A stretch of DNA of 64,000 bases from Daphnia pulex. Lineage: Eukaryota; Arthropoda; Branchiopoda; Diplostraca; Daphniidae. Shown here in pieces: positions 9,626 to 20,598 of this stretch (position 1 is the stretch's first letter; each line of letters begins with the position of its first letter). The translations under genes were made by a program, and so were the position numbers. The stretch spans positions 8,494,001 to 8,558,000 of the forward strand of contig NC_060019.1 in NCBI RefSeq assembly GCF_021134715.1, in the 5' to 3' direction. The notes below the pieces were generated by a model that saw nothing but the letters and a program-made list of their open reading frames with translations, did no database searches and had not been told where the DNA came from.

Positions 9626-12600
9626 CTACTGAGGTGATGGAGAAGGTGGAGGGGGTAAAGGATTAAAATATGATCGTTCTGTCGAAGGTGATGGCGGACA
9701 TGATGCATCTGACACGTAATGTGATCTTGCTGGAGTAGGTGGTGGAGGGTAAGGATCACTATCGTAGTCCGCTCCCAATCGTTGGTGTCGATGTGAAGAC
9801 TGTTGCCTTCTACCAGCATTTTTAAATCCTGGGCCCATCTTGGGTATAGACGAAGGCGAAGGTGAACTGTGATAAGCCACTTGCGAATCCGATTCTTCGA
9901 AGTTGTCGGTACTGCAGGGTGTGGGTGGTGGAGGCTGGTTGCGGACTTTGTAATGCTTATAAGATCGTAAAGTAGAATAAACTTGGCTCGAAGTACCACT
10001 TAGCCTGGGTTGATGTCCCAGATGGTGCCCACGAGCAGTCTGACGGCTCAATGTGTGCGACTTGTGAGATTGACCACTCACAGCTGTACAGCAGTATGGT
10101 TCCGTGCAGTGAGATCGTGTATCTGTTGCCGGGCTGGGCGGTGGATTTAGAGTCTCCTGAGGATATCCAGGACCGCTCGAACTCGAACTCGATGCACCAG
10201 TAACATGACTGCGGTCGTACAATTGGCAGCTGGAACTTGAACCAACCACGACGCCACCTCCATCCACAATAATGGCTCCCCCATTTTTCACTCCACGGCC
10301 GCTCAAGAGGTCCACCGCGCTGCTGCCGAGGTGAGAGGATGCTCCTACACCTGCCGTCCTTTCACCAACAATATTACTGACATATTGAAGTTGATAGTCT
10401 GTTTGCAGTTGAGTGTGGCCGGGTACAATAGTGTGCCGGGGCGCAACTGGATTGAGAGGATCGTGGGCTCCTTCGTCAGGGTCAGCGTGGCTGTGATGTC
10501 GTCTATGCCAACAGAAAAAGAGAACACAAAGGAGTGCAACCGATCCCAATCCAACCACAATGCCGATGATGTAAGTAGTCCTGATGGACGAATCACCGGC
10601 TAACGGATTAGCCACACGGTTTGCGCAGGAAGTAACTGATTCGTCGGATTCATCCGGGCAATGAGGCACACCATCGCAAAGAAGAATATCGGGAAGACAA
10701 AGTTCTGAACAGTAAAATTGTCCAAGGGGACAACACCTTTGTTCATCTGATCGATCCATACATTGAGGGACGCCATCACATTCATGTTTCTTAGCGATGC
10801 ACTGGCCGGTCTGGCACCGGAACTGATCTGGCCGACATTCTGGGCAATCTTCTTCATCCGAAGCATCTGAACATTCCGTCTGACCATCACAACGCCACGA
10901 CAGGGGAATGCAGCGAGTGGCCCCGCTTCCAGACGGTCCCGTTTCGTAAATTCCGGAACGACAGGTAAAATGTTCTGGAGAACAAGCAGGTGGTTCAACA
11001 CACGTTTTGCCATCCTCGAGTATCATGTTTAATGGACAAGCACATCTGCCACGTTCGCCGGAATCCATCAATACGCAAAGATGACCACAGCCTGAGTTGG
11101 GTGGATAACACGGATTGGATGCTAGAGTATTTGGATCCAGTGTAGACGTTGAAAGTAAATCCGACAAATATGGAATCCGACCCTGGACTCTTTGTCTGTC
11201 TTCACCGTTAATCTTGAGTGCTCGTTCGATGAGTTGTGAATCCTTTTCTAACCAATAAAGGTGCCGTCCGTGAACAGTTAATGCAATAGGCTGAACTAAT
11301 TGAGAAGAGATCAACTTCCTGCGGTTGGTTCCGTCTAGAGCTGCAACTTCGATGACCTTCAAACTGGTGTCAGCCCAAAAGATCATCTCCTCTTCTGTGT
11401 CGATAGTCAGCGCTGAAGGTTGGTCAATATCTGTTTCTATTATCTTGACGCGGTCACTACCGTCTAAACGGCACCGTTCGATTCGGGCCGGCGAGACTAA
11501 GTTGGTGAAGAACAGCCATCCTTTGACAGGGTGAACGGCCAAGTTCCTTGGTTTGTCGCTGGTGGACGGACCTCCAACCAGGATACCAACAGAAAGGTGA
11601 TTGTCGATTCTGGTAGCGTTGATGGCATTGAACCTTGAGCAACTCCAAAAGAGAACTCGTGAATAAGGTTCCACTGCCAAATCGTATGGATGTAGTGACT
11701 GTGTTGGATTGGCCACAACAACTGAAGCTTGTGTCCCATTATCTAGGGCGCGACGAATGGTTTGTGATCGTCCGTCTATCCAGTACAAGTGCTGTCCCAC
11801 TGGGTCAAACTCAATACCACGAACCTTGAAACAATACACAGATAAGCGTTAGAAGCAAAATTTCTATAACCAATACAAAAATAAAAAGGATATAATACTT
11901 GTTTCAAGCCTCGAATAGGCAGAATCACATCCGGGCTATCAGGGGAACTCGGAAGAAGTCGGTTGATGTAATTCTTTTGGCTGAAGAGAAGAAATGATTT
12001 CGGGGCGACACATGTTTTGTTGTCTGCCACAAGCTCGTAATGGGTGGGACAGGTACATCGATGAGTATGCGATTGACGGACGACTACTGTAGTTGCTGGT
12101 AGATTTGTCGCTGCAGCAGCAGACGACGTCGATGCTGATGAAGAAGATGCAGCGGTCGTTGTAGAAGAAACTGATGGCTGAGTACGAGGTGAGGAACTAC
12201 TAGTAGATCCAGCTGGTAGAGCAAGGCACAGGTGAGAACACCCTCCGTTATTGACAGCACAGGGGTTCCAGCCGGACTGTCGCGACGAATGGAAGACGAG
12301 AATATCCATAACGTAATCTACCTGAGTTTGGATACGTGTTCTGTTTTCACCCGATTGCTTGTGGGCTCTCTCGATCGAGCGTGTTGTCCAGTCAGCCCAG
12401 TAAATAAACTCCTCATACTGCGTCAGGCCGTGCGGCTGAGGCATATTACCCGAGACCACAACTTGTCGTTGTTTGCCGTCTAGGTCACAGCTCTCAATGT
12501 GCTTGCCGTCAACATCGGCCCAGTAGAGGCGTCTGTCGGCAAAGTCTACCACCAACCCGTTGACGCGACCTACACCATTGACCAAAGTGATGCGTTGGCT

Positions 12601-15141
12601 CCCATCTAGTCCAGCGCGTTCAATGTGTGGGACAGAACCCCAGACACCGAGGTACATGTAGCCTTCTCCTGGGTCTAGGGCGATGCTGCGTGGATTTTTC
12701 AAATCTTTCCAAATCAAAACACGCCGCGAAGATCCGTCAAGTCGGGCCACTTCCACACGATGGCTTCCCATGTCTGCCCAATAGATATTGTGGGCCACCC
12801 AGTCGACAGCCATGCCTTCTGGATACTCCAAACCAAATTCAACCACCACTTCCAGATTTGATCCGTTCATAAAGGCTCGCGAAATGGACTTGACTCCTAT
12901 ATCTGTCCAGTAAATGCGATTGTCGTTGACGTCGAAATCTAAGGCACTAGCTTCTTTGACACCAGCAATCGGAATGATAACGTTTTTGTGGTTTGCTTCT
13001 AAACTGATGCGGCGAATGTCTTCTTTACGAGTGAAGAGCAAGAAAGCTTCCGGAATCACACAGTTAATCTCATCAGCCGTCAATTCGTAACCGATGGGAC
13101 AGGCACAAACATATTTGCCTGGTCGGTTCAGGCACAAGTGGGAACAACCACCATTTCCAACAGCACAAGGATTTGTCCCTCGAACCTGCAAATTCATAAG
13201 CTTTAAAATTGGCACAAAACAAAATGTTTTTAATGAATTGTTCTACCTCTGTGATATTGATTGCTTTCAGTCCCATAAGATCTGGGAGCTGATCTACAAT
13301 GATTTTGCGATCCTCGCCCGTCCACTTATGCACTCTCTCAATACTACGATGTTGCCAGTCTGTCCAGTAGAGAAAATCGCCGAGCAAGGAGAAACCGAAA
13401 ATGTGGGGCACATTTTCGCTGAGTATTTCTTTGCGTTTGGAGCCGTCCATGTCAGCCACTTCAATTTTGTCCGTTTTTGCATCACACCAGTAGAGGCGAC
13501 GCTGAACGTAATCGAGAGCGATACCGTTGGGCCAGCCCAAGGAAGTATTTACAAGGACTACGCGATCCGAGCCATCCATGGAAGCTCGTTCAATTTTCGG
13601 CTCTTTACCCCAATCAGTCCAAAACATCCAGCCAACTTCAGGATCTAAGGCCAGGGCACGGGGTTCATCCAAATTTTCTGATATGAGCACCTTACGCCAG
13701 GTGCCATTGAGTCGAGCAACTTCAATTCTATCCGTCCCAGTATCTGTCCAATAAAGGTTACGGCCGATCCAGTCTACAGCAATTCCGTCCGGGTGGTCAA
13801 CTTCAGCCATAACAACATCCTCCTAGAAAACGAAATGAAATAACAACAGTAACGAAAGCATATTTCATGACGAATTACCTGTTGACTGCCATCAAGTTTT
13901 GCACGACGAATGCCTCGAACTTCGTCATCTGACCAGTAGACAAATCCATCAACGGGATCGTAGTCGACTGCGATGGCGTGTTTGACGCCATCCAAAGGTA
14001 GAACGACGTCTGTGTAGTCAGGAGTGTCGAGTGAGATGCGCCTCAGATCAGTACGCCTTGCCAACAGCAACAACTGTTGAGCACCATCAGCGCACGTAAA
14101 ATTGTCGACTAATTTTGACCCTGTGGGGCATGCACAGGTGAACCATGGAGGATAAGGAGCTGAGAGACAAAGATGAGAACACTTGGCATTCTGATTCTGA
14201 CACGGTAAGGCGCTATAGGGTTGCCTCTCTTGGTCGTACACGTGAATGTCCATAGGAGTAAGAGAAGAGCCAAGAACAGCTTTCCTACCAGCTCCCGTTT
14301 TCTTATTGCATGAATGAATGGATTTGGTCTGCCAATCGGTCCAGTACAGCACATTTTTGTACATGGTCAAAGCAAACGGATGTTGTAAATCTCCCTGACT
14401 TACTGTTCTCCGATTTGCACCAGTTAGACTGGCTGAACAGATGATATTCAACTTGGCGTCGGCCCAAAATATGGCCTCTTCTTCATAATCAATAGTCAGT
14501 CCATTGGGCCAAAATATTTCATCCTTGATAATGACATGTCTTGTTGTAAGATCACCATTCATGCCAGCAGATTCAATTTTGGGATTCTCTCCCCAATCGG
14601 TCCAGAACAGCAAGCCTTTCTTTGGAAACAAGCAGATGGCTCTTGGCTGATCCAAGTCCTCCCAAAAAAGAACTTTTCTGTTTTCTCCATTCAGTGTTGA
14701 AACTTCAAGGCGATTGGTTTCACTATCTGTCCAATACAACTTGTTCCCCAACCAATCTATCGCCAGCCCATCTGGGGACACCAAACCTTTCACAAAAACA
14801 AAATTAAGCAACTACGAAAGCTTGCACTAAAATATTATCTTACCTGTAGTGATAACATTTGTTTTATTAAGTAAATTGGCTCCCTGATGGTAGGCACATC
14901 GAATCATCTCAAGGCTAATGTCTGTCCAGCAGACCATCCCCTTCTCATAATGATAATCAAGGGCAGCAGCATCCTCGAGATCCTTAATGATGATGGTGAC
15001 ATTGTTGTTTCGATTCCTTGGCTGAGTGGCGTCCACCAAACGAATATCTTTGCGATTGGCGAATAAAAGCCAAGGATGAGAAGAGGCACCTTGTTGGACG
15101 GTTACAAGGAAAACCGCCAAGAGCTGCACCAACAATCGCAT
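9626..15141 (-). CDS. arr: LRP5/6 (arrow-type) Wnt co-receptor
   Basis: Five coding exons on the minus strand: 15141-14844, 14786-13879, 13822-13247, 13185-11899 and 11824-9626, giving 1755 residues with consistent phases. In order: signal peptide (about 1-21); four YWTD beta-propellers, each followed by an EGF-like module; three LDL-receptor class A modules (about 1300-1430) with the usual Cys and SDE/DESDE residues; one transmembrane helix ([22 protein letters not shown]); and a ~295-residue proline-rich tail. The tail has five PPP(S/T)P-type motifs ([45 protein letters not shown]), the number and order expected for LRP6/arrow, whose phosphorylated motifs inhibit GSK3 and recruit Axin. It acts at the plasma membrane with Frizzled. 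The third EGF module carries a ~48-residue Ser/Thr/Ala-rich insertion. Confidence 0.96.
12058..12225 (-). other. arr: Ser/Thr/Ala-rich insertion inside EGF-like module 3 of LRP5/6
   Basis: Between Cys914 (CLALPAG) and Cys971 (RCTCP) lie 56 residues, most of them Ser, Thr, Ala or Val. The same spacing is 8 residues in EGF module 2 of this protein. The frame is unbroken and the stretch lies inside a 1287 bp exon with no good internal splice pair, so it should be translated. It probably forms an extended, possibly O-glycosylated loop on the EGF module. Confidence 0.75.
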
Positions 15142-15921
15142 CGTTTCGATTTAAACACCAAGCACATGATACAAGCTACATTGCAAGTAAAACACTGTGG
15201 TAAGTTTATACAACGCTAATCGAACAATTAACTGTTGTTTTCTTATAGGTTCAGTTTGATGAAAACTTCATGATTCGCAAAAACAACTAAATTCCGAAAC
15301 AGTTGTCACTGGCTAAACCAAGCCACTGGGCGCCATCTTGATTAATTTTTTTTTACCCTATAATGGTATGTCAACGTTGCCGTACATTTTTTTCCTTTTC
15401 TATTTACCGTTTATGGCATCCAGATCCACCAGATACAGCCTCTTTCTCTTCTACCTTTTCTTCTTCTGTTGAGTTTTGACCCTTTCATAACCCCTTGGGA
15501 ATTGTTTTTCAATATGAAAAGGTATCAATCCAACTCGTTCATATCGTACTCCCACTTTGCCCTAACGCTTTTCCAAACCTAACCCACTATGAATTTTGGA
15601 CCTCGATTCAAAGAGTTAACTTACTCTAACCCCTAATAAAAAGTTGAAATACTACTACATTATGGATATGTTTACCGACTTGCATCTAATCAAACGGACC
15701 AACAAATAAATGCTAATTGATGGTGTTCTTAAGATCGTTCCAACTGAACAGTACTCGCAAATGATTTAAGACAACAAGATACATTTGAATAGATCCTTGT
15801 ATGATTCCATTGGACAAGTAGCATATACGTCTTCCAAAATCCTCATCGACAATAAGAAGAATTTGTTGGTTCAACACACTTTTGACCAAGGAGCAATTCA
15901 AGGTTCTGCTGACAATCCACC
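15142..15921. other. Spacer between LRP5/6 start and RpL39 end
   Basis: This contains the 5' leader and promoter of LRP5/6 (left part) and the 3' UTR of RpL39 (right part), both minus-strand genes in tandem. No clear TATA box was seen upstream of LRP5/6. A pyrimidine-rich stretch occurs at about 15385-15480. A 78-codon ORF read antiparallel through the RpL39 end is a shadow. Confidence 0.5.
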
Positions 15922-16301
15922 TTACAACTTCAGCTTCTTCCTGCGCCAATGACGACGCTTGGCGTTGTATCTAGAAATGAGTAATATAAAAACTGTTAGC
16001 TCACTGTGACTTAATTAAGCTCACTGTGAATTAAATAGCTAGTAGTAATTACCTGATGGTATTGTCAGTCCTCAGACGAATCCATTGAGGAATCGGCCTA
16101 TTTTGCTTCATCTTCTTGGCCAGAAGCTTCTTGACTTTCAAGGTTTTGTGGGCCCCCTTTACAAAAACAAGAAAAGAACGATCAGACATGAACTCAACAC
16201 GAACTTATACATATTAGCACACAAATCTATAAAACACACATAAGAAACGTCGATGGTATTAAAAACTGCTAATATTTAACGATAAAACTCTCTTTTACCA
16301 T
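15922..16301 (-). CDS. RpL39: 60S ribosomal protein L39 (eL39)
   Basis: Three coding exons: 16301-16299 (the ATG alone), 16156-16053 and 15970-15922, giving 51 residues, the usual eL39 length. The protein starts [20 protein letters not shown], continues [16 protein letters not shown] and ends [15 protein letters not shown]. This is the very basic, conserved eL39 pattern, a small protein lining the ribosome exit tunnel. The start codon is the last triplet of exon 1, directly followed by GT, a common layout in ribosomal protein genes. The presumed first exon holds a pyrimidine-rich stretch (CTTTTCTTCTG near 16325-16335 read on the minus strand), as expected of a 5' TOP start. Second residue Gly instead of the common Ser is a small variation. 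Confidence 0.97.
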
Positions 16302-16746
16302 ATTGCCTTTGGAGACTTGCAGAAGAAAAGTGAGCGATAGACACTCACGCTGGAGTTGACGAAACCCACACACAGTGACTTGTGGCGCTTTTGTGGCGTT
16401 GCCGATGAGAAGAAACATATAAAATCAATCATATTTGAATCATGTCTTTTTTCCCAAAACTTGTTTGGTTATAAATTCTTCTTTAAAATAAATCCAATAG
16501 TTTATTCGATATATCTTTATGAATTGAATTATATTATTCGTTTTTAAATAAACGACGCCGTCGGTATTTACGTCAAAGCACCATCTGTTAGTCAACTAAC
16601 GGACGAAACGCAGAAAGTTTTTTTTTGTTTTATTTATATTCTTCATACGTCAAAAACAGTTCATTATTGTTTTGTTTTACATATAAACTACGACGACACA
16701 ACAGGCTGTATAATTTCATTCTTGACTAGTATTCTGTGATTTTATC
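16302..16746. promoter_or_regulatory. Divergent promoter region, RpL39 (-) and PCM1-like gene (+)
   Basis: The two start codons lie 445 bp apart and face away from each other, so both promoters must lie here. The RpL39 start is likely near 16330 by its pyrimidine tract. AT-rich DNA fills the middle (about 16400-16560). The leader of the PCM1-like gene is probably at about 16680-16746. No TATA box is placed convincingly for either gene. Confidence 0.55.
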
Positions 16747-19700
16747 ATGTCAGGAAGCAGACCGGTGAATGGAAATCGCCAACGGAATCTCTCTGTGACG
16801 AGCAATACGTCATCGTCTAGTTATAAAGATAATTCATCCGTCAATTACAGGAACTCTGATCATGTTCCCGATCACCGTAGAACAAGTAGATCTTCTAGAA
16901 CAAGTTCTTCAACAGCGAATGCAAATGGTGTCAGAGACAACAATCATCAGTTCTTGTCTAGTACAAACTCGTCCTTCAGGGATTTCCAGAGACCCACATC
17001 TCTGTATGAATCCGGATCAGCACTCAACAACCCATCTGAAGGAGAGCACAGGGAGATGCAAGAGAAGATGCGTGAACTGCAGCAAAAGAAGTGGCAGTAT
17101 GATAATGCCATGTCCCAGTTACAGCAGATGCATTCCCCATTCTCAGATGAACCAACTCCAAATGCAACTAGAGCTGAAATGACCAACAATGCTGAAACAG
17201 TTTATACTTCCATTAGCAATCGAGCTAGAAAACTCCAAGAGGCTCAGCAAAGACTTATCCAGCTGCAAGAATTGATGCAAAATGTTTCCATAGACCTCGA
17301 CTACAATCCCTATACTCAACAGAATGAGGAGAAGAACAGCAAGCCCAAAGATTTTCCCTTGGATTTTCTACGCAATGTGTCTTCAAATGGGCCATCCAGA
17401 ACACCTACCATACCAAGAATCAACCCTGGTGTCCCCAGGCATTTGAACAAAGGGACACTCCAGCAGCAAATAGGTGCCAGCAGCAATCATCTCTATTCAC
17501 CTCAGAATAATCTGAGTCACGATTCTCTCGGTAGTCCTAAAAGATATTCAACTTCGTCCCAAGTAAACGGTTCATTGTTGGACGTGTTTGCGCAAGGCGA
17601 ACCTTCTTTTGATTCCTCCAACGAAGAAGCTGAAGAAACTCGAATAGAGGAAGTTAACGGGCAAGATGACCATACGTCGCATGAACGCATGCACAGTGCT
17701 GAGACATCCGTCAGGAATGGAATACGTTTACCCGCAACCGTCCCCATTGTAAGTGTCAATTTCAACATAAATTGTTTCAATATTTCAATAAATATTTGTT
17801 TTTGCTCAGGAACGTCTTGATCGAATAGAGAATCAATTGGAACGAACAAATTCCTTGTGTGAATTGATGGTAGTCGAGCAACGTCGATTGGCTTTGGTGA
17901 CTGAAAGTCTCCTATCGGCCGTTTCCAATTTACAATTCAGCAGCCGTAATGCCGCGGCCGTTAATCGAAACGCTTCGTCAAGTTTCTCTCTATCGGGACT
18001 TCCTGTGAACTCATCGTGGAACGATAGTGGATCTGATTTCCATGTTCTGGCTCAGGCTGTGAGCACATGTTGCCATATGCTCACTCAACTTCAAAGAGAC
18101 TTGGCGACTGTTCAACTGAGCCTCGAATCGAATCCTCAACACCCTGAAGCATCCGGCAGAACCAGTGAAGTTCATCACAACCCTTTTCGTGATCCTAAAG
18201 CTGAAAGATCGAGCGCCTCAGCCTACGAGTGCGCTGGTATGGACCGATTCGATCCGCAGGTCACGCTGAACAATCGAGTGCCGCCCGGCACCAGAACCAA
18301 CAATTACTGGGACAACTTCCGCAGTTACTCGAGACAGAATCTCCTCTCTTCAGGGCCGTCCAATGTGAACGTTAGTGACCACCAGCAAGCCGGGTTGTCG
18401 ACCGAAATGTCAACCTCTTCATTGCTTCATCCAACCAGCCAACAGATTCAAGCTACTAGTCCGTCGGAAACGAATCCTCGCAATCCTGCCCAACCACCTT
18501 CACGCCGTACCAAACGAAAAATCAACAAAGGTCAACGTCAGGTGGAGATTGGTGTTCATTGTCCTCCGCATGCCGACAACCGGGTACTTTCTGCCCTGGC
18601 TTACGGTCTCCTTTCCGTTCGAGGTCAAGGCGGAAACAGCAACAGCAGCAATAGCAGTTCGGGAGTTACTTTGCCTGAAGTGAACGCACGGAATTTGAAT
18701 CATCAACAGCAATCGACTAACGAAGCCTCACCAGCTCCGGTGGTGGTGGTACCTGCCATCTCTGTGCCAAGAACCAGCGCTGCGGTAGATGCCGGCAGCA
18801 ACAACAACAAAGTTGTCAAAGACGCTTCAACTCTCAAATACTCGGGCGGCGCCCGTCCTAAAGAAAACCGTCGTGCCCCAGAGCCAAACGTTTCGTCCGT
18901 TATGAATGTCAACTTGTTGGCCGAACGAGAGTCGGAGGACAAACCACAGTCTCAGGCCAGTCCGGGGCTAGAGGCAATCGTTCGAGTGGCTCTGACCGAA
19001 CACGCTGCTCGACCGCAATTCTTGTCTCAACTACTGCAACTGCTTCACAAATTTGACAGCGATCCGTTGCGGGAAATGGCGCTGAACGCTCTACACGAGT
19101 GCGCCACTAGCCGACCGTCACATCAATCGGAGCTGACCAAAGTTTTCATCAACGTGGTTGGCCATCACCGCGAGTTGACTCCTCATTTGCTGGAAACTTT
19201 CCTCAACGCCGTCCAACTCCCAGAAGAATCCGATCACGAGGAAGGTGCCGCCTCCCTGCATCAGCAGTCATCAGAAAATGCTCTCTACATGCTCCGTCAA
19301 GCCCTGACTCCGTTCCTGTTCCGTCGATTGGGCGAGGTGCAAGATCTCGTCATTGAAACTCTGAATAAAATGGACACCGGCAGCAGCAGCAGCAATCCCA
19401 ATCACAGTCGAGAGACCAACGTCGCAGTTACCGTCGGAGTCTCGGCAGCTTCAACTTCAGGCCAGGAAGATGATTTGGCGGAAGCAGATCAGTCATGCGA
19501 TCAATCCTGCGACGGACTGGCTGAGTCGTCCGCCGGTCACGACGAATCGGAAATGAATCAACGGCACTCGGCTGTCGGCTTAGACGAAGTTCCTACTCGA
19601 TTGATGTCGTCGATCTTGTCACCTCCCATCTGGTCTAGTGGCAGATCCGTCAACCAACAAGTCAGTCAAGCCCAGCAACCTGCAGCGGACGAGGCTGCAC

Positions 19701-19780
19701 ATCACAACAATTCGAACTTGTCGAACAGCAGCCGAACCGAAAACGTCGGCCATTGGTTCCCTGAAGACAGCACCATTTGA
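16747..19780 (+). CDS. PCM1-like (pericentriolar material / Combover-like) coiled-coil protein
   Basis: Two coding exons, 16747-17748 and 17810-19780, joined in phase 0 to give 990 residues. Composition is Ser/Asn/Gln-rich and mostly disordered, broken by short helical segments: about 99-129 (REMQEKMRELQQKKWQYDNA), about 155-180 (RARKLQEAQQRLIQLQELMQ), about 335-375 starting at the exon junction (ERLDRIENQLERTNSLCELM), and a conserved-looking C-terminal helical block at about 718-830 (LEAIVRVALTEHAARPQFLS onward). The helix pattern and the LQEAQQRLIQLQEL segment recall PCM1, a centriolar-satellite scaffold whose fly relative is Combover. That assignment rests on memory of the family and is not certain; a generic coiled-coil protein is the alternative. 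AATAAA follows at 19843. The gene is divergent from RpL39 and convergent with Shank. Confidence 0.6.
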
Positions 19781-19842
19781 CTTTCGCTAAATCCTAGCTT
19801 AGTAGTAGAAGAAGACACTTACCTGTAAAATTGGTTGCTGAA

Positions 19843-19848
19843 ATAAAT
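19843..19848 (+). terminator. Polyadenylation signal of PCM1-like gene
   Basis: AATAAA lies 63 bp after the stop codon at 19780, a typical distance for a compact arthropod gene. Confidence 0.5.
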
Positions 19849-19889
19849 AATCATTTGATGTGACCCTTGGAAGTGCGAGCATGAAAAAT

Positions 19890-19895
19890 TTTATT
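19890..19895 (-). terminator. Possible polyadenylation signal of Shank
   Basis: TTTATT on the + strand reads AATAAA on the minus strand, about 700 bp after the Shank stop at 20599. Other sites between are possible, so use of this one is a guess. Confidence 0.3.
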
Positions 19896-20598
19896 AAACG
19901 GTTGACAAACATGAATAATATAATATGTATGATGGGGGAACAATCGGTTCATACACTTGAGCTTGATCCAAGAAAGGAAGAGGGGGAGATGCGGACGAAG
20001 TATAGACCGTCTTTATAAAAATGTTTACTTGGGTTCAACTGACGGATGACGAGAGGAGAAAGAAAAAAATTCTCTTATTGAATTGTAGGGAAGGATGGAG
20101 GATGAATGAATGGCGTTCTCGCTCTTTTGTGTGGTTATTAGAAAACTTTGATGGGGAGTATAATATATACTGTAGAATATAGGGTAAATCTAAAAGGTTA
20201 TATGTAAATGTATATATAAATACAACACACACACGATGGAAGAAGGAAGGAAAAGAAAACGAGGAGATGGAACGGAGGTGGGCCAAAAGGAACTGGGATA
20301 CGGAAGTCTACATCGTCTGGTACCAAAGCTCAGGTATGTACTGCGTTGAAACCGGGAGAAAGGGAGGAAGAAGAAGAAGAAAGGTAAGACAGAAAACTCT
20401 AAAAACTGTTTTACAAAATTATACATGTAAGATACATGACTCGATTTCTTGATTTTCTCATACTCTTTTCCAGTTGCTTGTTGCCCCTAACTATAATTGA
20501 CGTTTTCTAGGCTTCCCTATCAACTGTCGGTATCCCCAAGAAATAAGAATACTTTGATTTTTCACCTTTTAGTCGAAGACTATTTTTACGTGGGTCCT

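Larger units (their letters stand above)
19781..20598. other. Convergent 3' region of PCM1-like gene (+) and Shank (-)
   Basis: The region contains both 3' UTRs. Plus-strand AATAAA at 19843-19848 and minus-strand AATAAA at 19895-19890 are only ~42 bp apart. Shank would then have a 3' UTR of about 700 nt and the two transcripts could overlap slightly. No open frame of interest was seen. Confidence 0.55.

Noticed and set aside
13094..13648. 184-codon plus-strand frame opposite LRP5/6
   Set aside because: Antisense to clearly conserved YWTD repeats and crosses an intron of that gene.
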